From positions 1 to 5,048 of the forward strand of contig JAIRXO010000294.1 in the NCBI GenBank assembly GCA_031268255.1: a DNA stretch of 5,048 bases, in the 5' to 3' direction. Position 1 is the first letter of the stretch, and each line of letters begins with the position of its first letter. The stretch is from Spirochaetaceae bacterium (GTDB lineage Bacteria; Spirochaetota; Spirochaetia; Treponematales; Breznakiellaceae). This document shows positions 1-5,048 of the stretch, one piece after another. Below the pieces are notes generated by a model. The model made no database searches, was not told the DNA's origin, and saw nothing but the letters and a program-made list of their open reading frames with translations. A program made the position numbers and the translations under genes.

Positions 1-116
1 AAAAATAGACCGGCGAGTATAATAAATAGAACACCATTATTCCGTAAAGGTTGAATCCCGGTTATTAATTGAACCAGACCAAATAGTATTAATATTGATA
101 GTGTTACAATCCCCAT
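1..116 (-). CDS. Possible N-terminal part of a small integral membrane protein, cut by the left edge
   Basis: The minus strand from an ATG at 116-114 stays open for 38 codons to the edge. It reads as two hydrophobic segments, roughly TLSILILFGLVQLI (residues 5-18) and GVLFIILAGLF (28-38), separated by a short polar turn with QPLRNN. That pattern fits a membrane protein. This ATG has no ribosome binding site. A better start lies upstream at 160-158, with GAGG at 170-167 and a 6-base spacing, but it is in another frame and gives only MFEKFKPRIVNNVLSWGL before a stop at 106-104. One extra base in the AAA run near 143-146 would join the two frames into one peptide starting MFEKFKTTHSKQRIIMG. It may therefore be a frameshifted gene, a sequencing error, or a short leader peptide that overlaps and couples to the start at 116. 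The family is not recognised. It lies downstream of the large minus-strand gene with a small gap and could be co-transcribed with it. Confidence 0.4.
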   Translation of the reverse strand, partial: MGIVTLSILILFGLVQLITGIQPLRNNGVLFIILAGLF

Positions 117-204
117 GATAATACGTTGTTTACTATGCGTGGTTTAAATTTTTCAAACATAATATGCCTCAATGTTTACTCGCCGTATATGTTTATATTG
201 AGTG
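1..204. other. AT-rich segment left of the large gene
   Basis: By hand count the first 200 bases are about 32% GC, against 55-60% in sampled lines of the rest of the window. The change coincides with the 3' end of the large minus-strand gene at 205. Apart from the possible membrane-protein start on the minus strand I find no RNA gene, no terminator hairpin with a T-run, and no repeat. The abrupt shift could mark a border with acquired DNA or simply a low-GC intergenic stretch plus a low-GC gene. Confidence 0.6.
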
Positions 205-2931
205 TCAAATCAGTTTATGATCTTTCGCGGCGTCCATGATGACGCGGTTCCAGCGGTTAAGGGAAAGAAAGGCTCTGCGGGTCTCGGCGTCGTCAATGCG
301 GCTTGCCCGCTTTTGGAGCCGGTTAAAGGATATGCTTATGGCGGTATTCATATCTACTTCGGAGGCTCTGGTTTCCTGGTAGAGCTGGTACAGCGAAAAA
401 AAATAAAAATTGTCGTTGGGGTCCGCGTCGGGGAAGCGGTCGTCCCTGGTTATATGCTGCATGAGGTGCAGGGCCTGGTCAGTATCGGCGCCCCGGGAGC
501 GGCCAAGTTTGCCCAGGGCCAGGGCCTTGTAGGTCGAGGCCATGCGCTGAAAATATTCAGCCTTGGGTATTATCAATAGTTCGCACTGGGAAAATCCGCT
601 GCGCCAGTCAGGTTGTTCTATCAGGGGAAAATCCTGGGAGGGGAGTTCCATAAGCAGTTTGTCGGAAAGTTCCAGCACTTCCTCGTAACGCCGGTCAAGC
701 AGGGCCGCCTCAATGCGGAACAGGGCGCCGTCTCCGGCGGGCCAGTCCTTTGTGTCCGAAAGGATATAGGTTTCTCCCCGCATGATCCAGGCGTCAAGAG
801 TGCTGCCCTGATTTCCGCTGTCAAAACCCGGCGCGCCCTTGAGGGTCTCAAACATTTCCAGGGCTTCCCTGTACCGTCCTGTCTCAAAGCGGCACCGGGC
901 CTGAAAAAAGCGGAAGCGTCCGGCCCAGGAACTCAGGCCGCATCTCATGGCCTCTTCCTCGGCTTCAAGGGCAAGGCGTTCCGCCTTGGCTATATTCCCG
1001 AAAATATAATGGGCGCCGGCGGCGTAAAACGAGGTTATGGCAAGTTCTTCGGCATCCCGGTCCCTGCCGGCATATTCGGCGGCAAACTGGAGATAGTCAA
1101 TGGCGTCGCTTACCTTGCCCTGGCTGAGATTGACCAGGGCGAAAAGCCGGTACGAGCGGGCCAGGCCGCGGACCCCGCCCTGGGTAAGGAGCATGGCTTC
1201 CTTGACTGAGTCGGAGGCGGCGGAAAAATCATTTATCCCTATCTGGTATGTGGCCAGGCTGAGAAGTATATAGGCCCGGCAGCGGGAAGAGGGAACATTG
1301 TCAGGCGGGGCGTACAGAAAGGCTTCCCGTATCTCCAGTTCGGTTCCGTGAATAAGCACCTTGAGGGTCTTGAATATATAAAACAGGGCCGGCGCCAGTT
1401 CCGGTCCCGCGATGGCGGCAATGCGGTCTTTATCAAAATCATCCTCGATGGCGGAAAAGGTTCCGTCAACCGTATCGCGGCACAGGGCGTCAAGCACGAG
1501 GTCCTCCCCGGCCCTGCTGCCAAGCCCCGCAAGCACCCGCAAAAGATTATAACAGGGTTCTATTTTTCCGTCGCGTATCCAAGCCAGGATGCGCTTTTGG
1601 GCAATGCCGGCGATTATTTTTTTCCGCGCGCCAAGAACCCGGTTTGTCTTTGCCTCAAAATCCCGGATGCGGGGCTGGGGGTCATCAAGGGAATTGATGA
1701 TGCCTATATTATACAGCAGGGAAAACACCGATGTTGTCATAAAATGATTTTTTCCTTCTTCTTCGAGCAGGGCGGCCATGGCTCCCGGAGGAAAGCAGGG
1801 GCGGAGCAGATACACCAGGTAGGCGAATTCCCAGAGGTCCCGGGATCGGACCCAGACCGGCGCGTCGGTTCCGGTTCCCGGAAGGGGCCTGAAAAAATCA
1901 TCGGGAAGTTTTACCTGAAAAAGGCTGAAGGCCGCGTTCTGCCAGGCCTCAAGGCCAGTTTCCTTTCGGGAACTACAGTACACTGCCGGCCCCAGCCTGC
2001 CTGAGGAAGCAGAGCACCACTGGAGAAACAGCGTTAGGGTAAATTCTTCGGCCTCGTGAATATTCTCCAGTATGAGTATGGGCCGTTTATCCTGTTCGCC
2101 GGCGGCCTTTTCATAGGCGCCGAGGAATTCCCCAAGAAAAACGCGGGCCCTTTCCTTTAGATAAGGTGAAAATTCATCCCTTGGTCTTTCGCGGGAAAGC
2201 AGTTCCTTGTCTTTTTTGAGCGCGTCCTCCAGTACGGGGTCGTTCTGTACGATCAGGCTGAGTATCCGGTCGCTCAGTGCGTCGGCCAAACAGCTAACGC
2301 CCCGTCCGCCGGCGCCAAAACGAAACACCAGGGGCGGAAAATCCCCCAGCACGGCTGCGGCGTACTGTTCCATGCCGTCCCGTATACCTGAGAACTCAGA
2401 ACCGACAAGAATGATTCTCGGGTTTTCGCGCCGGCTCTCAAGAAGTTCGGCTATATTCTTTCTGAGATTCCGTACCGGAAGGGGCTTAAAAACCTTAAAG
2501 CCCGCGACGGAGCGGTATGCGGTGTCAACGGTTTTTCCGGCGGTTTCAAATTCAATATAGGGCTTAAGGCGTTCCAGCAAACGTTCATCGCACCATATCC
2601 CCGTGGCGCTTTTGAAAGAAGAAAAATCCCTGAGCAGGGGATACATGGCGTCTTCGGCAATATCGCATCCGGCGATACAGGCATGGCCGTACAGTTCTGG
2701 CCGGGTCTGTTCGATTATTGCATGAACGGCTTCCAGGACCGAAACGAGGTCCAGGGCAAAGGCGGCGGCTTCGCTGTCAAACTCGGCGGCTATGTACCGG
2801 CGCCCGGTTTGTACTATTCCCCCTGAGGCCTCCATGGAAGCGGCAACCGATTCCTCAAGGACAGACAGGAGGGAATCCCTGGTCCGCCTGAGCTGCTGCT
2901 GATAACGGAGGCCGAAAAGCACCTGTATCAT
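205..2931 (-). CDS. Large protein: degenerate cyclase-like domain, degenerate STAND/AAA ATPase domain, TPR-like repeats
   Basis: 908 residues from the ATG at 2931, or 929 from an in-frame TTG at 2994; numbering here uses the ATG. I prefer the ATG because the first recognisable domain starts there (MIQVLFG), but neither start has a Shine-Dalgarno. Residues 1-155 resemble a class III adenylate/guanylate cyclase domain: VLFG where active members have VLFAD, GG at 37-38 followed by a short strand and an F, then helix-strand motifs ending in GIWCDERLLERLKPYIEFE, like the usual GEILVS-type segment. Residues 170-460 resemble a STAND/AAA ATPase: a P-loop-like GSEFSGIR (177-184), a Walker B-like ILILENIHE (285-293), SSR near 322, then a helical/winged part. 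Residues 550-830 are paired helices of TPR type (for example ARCRFETGRYREALEMFETL). The tail LQKRASRIDDAETRRAFL (872-889) resembles tails of other TPR-containing cyclase/ATPase proteins. No signal peptide or membrane segment is seen, so it is probably cytosolic. Catalytic residues seem lost in both domains, which suggests a sensor or scaffold. Domain calls are by eye; partner and ligand are unknown. Confidence 0.8.
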   Translation of the reverse strand: MIQVLFGLRYQQQLRRTRDSLLSVLEESVAASMEASGGIVQTGRRYIAAEFDSEAAAFALDLVSVLEAVHAIIEQTRPELYGHACIAGCDIAEDAMYPLLRDFSSFKSATGIWCDERLLERLKPYIEFETAGKTVDTAYRSVAGFKVFKPLPVRNLRKNIAELLESRRENPRIILVGSEFSGIRDGMEQYAAAVLGDFPPLVFRFGAGGRGVSCLADALSDRILSLIVQNDPVLEDALKKDKELLSRERPRDEFSPYLKERARVFLGEFLGAYEKAAGEQDKRPILILENIHEAEEFTLTLFLQWCSASSGRLGPAVYCSSRKETGLEAWQNAAFSLFQVKLPDDFFRPLPGTGTDAPVWVRSRDLWEFAYLVYLLRPCFPPGAMAALLEEEGKNHFMTTSVFSLLYNIGIINSLDDPQPRIRDFEAKTNRVLGARKKIIAGIAQKRILAWIRDGKIEPCYNLLRVLAGLGSRAGEDLVLDALCRDTVDGTFSAIEDDFDKDRIAAIAGPELAPALFYIFKTLKVLIHGTELEIREAFLYAPPDNVPSSRCRAYILLSLATYQIGINDFSAASDSVKEAMLLTQGGVRGLARSYRLFALVNLSQGKVSDAIDYLQFAAEYAGRDRDAEELAITSFYAAGAHYIFGNIAKAERLALEAEEEAMRCGLSSWAGRFRFFQARCRFETGRYREALEMFETLKGAPGFDSGNQGSTLDAWIMRGETYILSDTKDWPAGDGALFRIEAALLDRRYEEVLELSDKLLMELPSQDFPLIEQPDWRSGFSQCELLIIPKAEYFQRMASTYKALALGKLGRSRGADTDQALHLMQHITRDDRFPDADPNDNFYFFSLYQLYQETRASEVDMNTAISISFNRLQKRASRIDDAETRRAFLSLNRWNRVIMDAAKDHKLI

Positions 2932-2937
2932 GGGGGC

Positions 2938-2966
2938 AGTATACCCGAAAGGGGCCGCATTGGGAA
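2938..2966 (-). promoter_or_regulatory. Candidate promoter directly before the ATG of the large gene
   Basis: On the minus strand TTCCCA (2966-2961, 4 of 6 matches to TTGACA) is followed after 17 bases by TATACT (2943-2938, 5 of 6 matches to TATAAT). Transcription would begin about at the ATG at 2931, giving a leaderless message. This would explain why no ribosome binding site precedes that ATG. If the TTG at 2994 is the real start, these boxes are inside the coding region and the match is chance. Confidence 0.25.
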
Positions 2967-2970
2967 CAGC

Positions 2971-2981
2971 GGTACTGTACC
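2971..2981. repeat. Short palindrome GGTAC-T-GTACC
   Basis: A perfect 5-bp inverted repeat around one central base lies just upstream of the candidate promoter of the large gene and between its two possible starts. Its position would suit an operator, but a palindrome this short can easily arise by chance and only one copy was noticed in this region. Confidence 0.25.
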
Positions 2982-2994
2982 ATAGGGGGTCCAA

Positions 2995-3112
2995 ACTGAG
3001 AATTGGGGGGTATAAGGGAACCCCTCTTCCCCTTTGTGTCCGTTGCGGTTAAAATTCTTCTTATGATTAGTCCGTGGTTATTCCGAACAACTCTAATTTT
3101 AAGGGGGTTTTT
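2995..3112. other. Divergent intergenic region between the large gene and argF
   Basis: This stretch must carry the plus-strand promoter of argF and possibly minus-strand signals for the large gene. A TATGAT box (3062-3067, 5 of 6 matches to the -10 consensus) would start argF transcription near 3074, leaving a leader of about 40 bases, but no convincing -35 box stands at 16-18 bases. TAAAAT at 3050-3055 is an alternative -10, also without a good -35. An imperfect hairpin AAGGGAA/TTCCCCTT (3014-3020 with 3027-3034) and runs of five to six G (2985-2989, 3005-3010, 3103-3107) flank it. I found no ArgR-type operator with confidence. Confidence 0.35.
3101..3107 (+). promoter_or_regulatory. Ribosome binding site of argF
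   Basis: AAGGGGG ends five bases before the ATG at 3113. It decides the start: an in-frame GTG at 3074 would add 13 residues (beginning VIPNNSN) that do not look like the family N-terminus and have no comparable binding site. Confidence 0.75.
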
Positions 3113-4057
3113 ATGGCGCCTGATTTGAAGGGGAGATCACTGCTTACCCTGCTGGATTACAGTCCCGAAGAGATACGCTTTCTTTTGGACCTTGCGGTAC
3201 AGGTTAAAAAAGAAAAACAGGATGGCAGGATACGGCAGCGTTTTGCAGGCAAGACCCTGGCCCTGCTTTTTGAAAAGCGTTCCACACGGACCCGCTGCGC
3301 CTTTGAGACCGCCTTTGGCGAGGAAGGCGGCCATCCGGTTTTTTTGTCCACCCAGGACATACAGCTTGGGGCCAAGGAATCTGTCGAGGACACGGCGCGG
3401 GTTCTGGGCCGCATGTTTGACGCCATACAGTTCAGGGGTTTTAAGCAGTCCACCGTGGAGACTCTTGCCCGTTACTCAGGCGTTCCGGTGTACAACGGCC
3501 TTACCGATCTTTTCCATCCTACACAGGCCCTGGCCGACATTATGACTCTGGAAGAAAATTTCGGCAACGGGCGGGGCAGAAAGCTCTGCTTTTCAGGCGA
3601 CGGCAGAAACAATGTGGCCCGTTCCCTTATGGTGATTTCCGCCAAGCTGGGTATCAATTTTACGGTCATTACTCCCCCGTCCCTTAATCCTGACCAGGAA
3701 CTTATTGATATTTGCAAGAGGCTTGCCGCCGAATCAGGTGCGGCAATACGGATCACCGGCGAGACTTCGGAGATTGAAGGAGCCGACGCGGTATACACTG
3801 ATGTCTGGGTTTCAATGGGCGAGGAAGCCAAGCGGGAAGAACGGCGCGCGCTGCTTGGTCCCTACCAGGTCAACGCCGGCCTCATGGCAAAGACAGGCCG
3901 GAGCGACACTATTTTTCTCCACTGCCTTCCGGCGGTCAAGGGGGAAGAAGTTACCGCCGATGTTATTGACGGTCCTGCAAGCCGGGCCTGGGACGAGGCG
4001 GAAAACCGCAAGCATACGATAAAGGCCCTCATGCTTGCCACTATGGGGCTGGGGTAG
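3113..4057 (+). CDS. argF: Ornithine carbamoyltransferase
   Basis: A 314-residue cytosolic enzyme that makes citrulline and phosphate from ornithine and carbamoyl phosphate in arginine biosynthesis. The family motifs are all present in order: the carbamoyl-phosphate loop STRTR (57-61) within FEKRSTRTRCAFE, the catalytic HPTQ (135-138) within DLFHPTQALAD, GDGRNNVARSL (162-172), the ornithine-binding loop DVWVSMGEE (230-238, SMG at 234-236), HCLPA (270-274, whose Cys contacts ornithine) and the C-terminal ENRKHTIKALM. The N-terminus KGRSLLTLLDYSPEEI is typical, and length and start agree with the family. The SMG loop separates it from aspartate carbamoyltransferase. A catabolic enzyme of the arginine deiminase pathway (arcB) is less likely: there is no arcA or arcC nearby and the length is closer to anabolic enzymes, though the sequence alone does not exclude it. 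It stands alone on the plus strand, with a divergent gene upstream and a convergent overlapping gene downstream. I see nothing truncated. Confidence 0.96.
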   Translation: MAPDLKGRSLLTLLDYSPEEIRFLLDLAVQVKKEKQDGRIRQRFAGKTLALLFEKRSTRTRCAFETAFGEEGGHPVFLSTQDIQLGAKESVEDTARVLGRMFDAIQFRGFKQSTVETLARYSGVPVYNGLTDLFHPTQALADIMTLEENFGNGRGRKLCFSGDGRNNVARSLMVISAKLGINFTVITPPSLNPDQELIDICKRLAAESGAAIRITGETSEIEGADAVYTDVWVSMGEEAKREERRALLGPYQVNAGLMAKTGRSDTIFLHCLPAVKGEEVTADVIDGPASRAWDEAENRKHTIKALMLATMGLG

Positions 4058-4895
4058 GCGGCGGGATTTTGGGCAGCGCTGTAACAATACGCACATCCCT
4101 TTGGGGAAAGGGAATCGAGAGGCCCGCGTCATCGAGCTTGGTTTTGAGGATGCGCATCTGGTCCCAGTATATGGTCCAGTACACATTGCCGTAGGCCCAG
4201 GCGCGGAGCGTGATGGTGATGCCGCTTTCCCCGTAGGACTGCAGCACAACCTGGGGCGCCGGTTCATGGAGAAAGCGCCTTTCTTCGGCTATGATTTCCC
4301 GCATTACATCAAAGGCGCTGTCTATGGAATCCCCGTAGGATATGTTTATGGAAATATCCATGCGCCGCTTGCCGTTGCGGGTATAGTTTTTAAGGGGCGT
4401 TCCCCAAATGCTCGAATTGGGCGCCGAGATAAATACGCCGTCAGGGGTTTCCAGTATGGTCACAAAGAGGTTCATCTCTTTTACCGTTCCCGAATAAGAC
4501 CCGAATTCGATAAAGTCCCCTTTTTTGCAGGTACGGAGCAGTACCAGTATAATCCCGGCAGCTATATTACTCAGCGTGTCTTTCAGGGCAAGGCCCACGG
4601 CCACTCCGGTAGCGCCAAGCAGGGCGATGAGGCTCGTCGTGTTTATCCCGAAGGCGTCAAGTATGACGATGATCCCTATGGCGATAATGAGGTACTGTAT
4701 GACAAGTTTTAGTATGGACGCGAGGGTTTCGTCAAAGGTTGGAATATTGGCCACTGCCCGGTCGAGTATTCTCCCCGAAATTTTAACGCATATCCTTCCG
4801 GTGATGATGGTACAGAGGGCGGTAAGCAGACTCTGCCCGATAGAAAGAATCACAGTGCCGTGGGTCTCCCACAGGTTAAGGATTAGTGCTTTCAT
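4041..4895 (-). CDS. mscS: MscS-family small-conductance mechanosensitive channel
   Basis: 284 residues, nearly the same length as E. coli MscS. The channel sits in the inner membrane as a heptamer and opens under tension to release solutes after osmotic downshock. Three membrane segments lie at about 14-36, 59-82 and 86-121. The pore helix GATGVAVGLALKDTLSNIAAG (94-114) follows the MscS pattern. By alignment in my head, pore-lining Leu105 and Leu109 of E. coli become Val98 and Leu102, and Gln112-Gly113 become Lys105-Asp106; the later Gly121 is kept as Gly114. The beta domain follows (KKGDFIEFGSYSGTVKEM, then APN at 158-160), and the C-terminal barrel segment DAGLSIPFPQRDV (256-268) is clear. 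The protein ends in a proline-rich tail, PPPTPAP. The start is fixed, since an in-frame TGA lies one codon upstream of the ATG. The binding site is weak (GGTTGAG close to the ATG). It lies downstream of ilvB, and its 3' end overlaps argF. Confidence 0.94.
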   Translation of the reverse strand: MKALILNLWETHGTVILSIGQSLLTALCTIITGRICVKISGRILDRAVANIPTFDETLASILKLVIQYLIIAIGIIVILDAFGINTTSLIALLGATGVAVGLALKDTLSNIAAGIILVLLRTCKKGDFIEFGSYSGTVKEMNLFVTILETPDGVFISAPNSSIWGTPLKNYTRNGKRRMDISINISYGDSIDSAFDVMREIIAEERRFLHEPAPQVVLQSYGESGITITLRAWAYGNVYWTIYWDQMRILKTKLDDAGLSIPFPQRDVRIVTALPKIPPPTPAP

Positions 4896-4912
4896 TGCTC
4901 AACCGTATCTTC

Positions 4913-4942
4913 ATTATAGAATATAGGGAAGCCGGACGTCTA
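4913..4942 (-). promoter_or_regulatory. Candidate promoter of the mechanosensitive channel gene
   Basis: On the minus strand a perfect TATAAT (4918-4913) is preceded after 18 bases by TAGACG (4942-4937, 4 of 6 matches to TTGACA). The -35 box begins on the stop codon of ilvB. Transcription would start near 4906, about 11 bases before the ATG. It suggests the channel gene can be expressed independently of ilvB, although read-through from ilvB across the 44-bp gap is also possible. Confidence 0.5.
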
Positions 4943-5048
4943 CAGTATCTGTTCATCTATGGGTTGTCCTCCGGGAACCATGGGAAGCACCTTTTCGTCC
5001 CTGTCTATATGGGCGTCAATAATGGCCGGTTTCCCTTCCGCAAGGCAG
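4940..5048 (-). CDS. ilvB: Acetolactate synthase large subunit, C-terminal end only
   Basis: The last 35 codons and a TAG stop (4942-4940) of a gene that enters from the right edge. The first complete codon is at 5047-5045. The peptide contains GKPAIIDAHIDRDEKVLPMV followed by PGGQPIDEQIL, which matches the C-terminus of acetohydroxyacid synthase catalytic subunits, where a beta strand of the ThDP-binding domain is followed by an (E/K)-V-(L/F)-P-M-V-P-x-G signature. The enzyme condenses pyruvate with pyruvate or 2-oxobutyrate at the start of isoleucine, valine and leucine synthesis. Isoforms (ilvB, ilvI, ilvG) cannot be told apart from the tail, and the FAD- and ThDP-binding parts lie outside the window. 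The channel gene follows on the same strand. Confidence 0.85.
   Translation of the reverse strand, partial: CLAEGKPAIIDAHIDRDEKVLPMVPGGQPIDEQIL

Noticed and set aside
203..208. Perfect TTGACA on the minus strand overlapping the stop codon of the large gene
   Set aside because: No -10-like box stands 16-18 bases downstream; the AT-rich hexamers nearby are at 5-13 or 22-24 bases, so a promoter is not supported.
202..2560. Several long plus-strand open frames (for example 202-579, 613-1209, 1348-2004, 2207-2560)
   Set aside because: They lie antisense inside the large minus-strand gene, lack ribosome binding sites and show no family motifs; they are shadows of GC-rich codon use.
3074..3112. 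Longer argF start at GTG 3074
   Set aside because: The strong AAGGGGG site serves the ATG at 3113, and the family N-terminus begins there.
4020..4100. Search for a bidirectional terminator between argF and the channel gene
   Set aside because: The genes overlap, and I could not find a stem-loop followed by a T-run on either strand.
4876..4914. 12-codon minus-strand frame (MKIRLSNESTNP) overlapping the channel start
   Set aside because: It has no ribosome binding site, starts within or beside the -10 box, and would begin upstream of the predicted transcript start.
4035..4926. Plus-strand frames opposite the channel gene
   Set aside because: The minus-strand reading has full MscS motifs; the opposite frames are composition shadows.

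Overview
The window is bacterial chromosomal DNA with one complete and recognisable arginine-metabolism gene, one complete mechanosensitive channel gene, one large multidomain protein gene and two genes cut by the window edges. Most of it is fairly GC-rich (about 55-60% in lines I sampled), but the first ~200 bases drop to about 32% GC. The organism cannot be fixed from the sequence. The general character would suit a spirochaete of the Treponema group from a gut environment, but this is a low-confidence guess that rests on no marker gene.

Layout from left to right. Bases 1-204 are AT-rich and hold what looks like the N-terminal part of a small membrane protein on the minus strand. It runs off the left edge and may be frameshifted. 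Bases 205-2931 (minus strand, possibly starting at 2994) encode a ~908-residue protein. I read it as a degenerate class III nucleotide-cyclase domain, then a degenerate STAND/AAA-type ATPase domain, then a TPR-like helical array with a conserved-looking C-terminal tail. The metal-binding aspartates of the cyclase and the Walker A Lys-Thr pair of the ATPase appear to be missing, so it is more likely a regulatory scaffold than an enzyme. Bases 2932-3112 form the divergent intergenic region, with G-runs and short inverted repeats. Bases 3113-4057 (plus strand) are ornithine carbamoyltransferase (argF) with all signature motifs. Bases 4041-4895 (minus strand) are an MscS-family channel whose 3' end overlaps the 3' end of argF by 17 bp. 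Bases 4940-5048 (minus strand) are the last 35 codons of the acetolactate synthase large subunit (ilvB).

Two of the genes belong to amino-acid biosynthesis (arginine, and branched-chain amino acids), but they lie on opposite strands and are not one operon. ilvB and mscS lie in tandem with a 44-bp gap that carries its own good promoter candidate. The large cyclase/ATPase/TPR-like protein is divergent from argF and has no evident functional link to it. It is the least ordinary item here. I see no RNA gene, CRISPR array, insertion sequence or tRNA.
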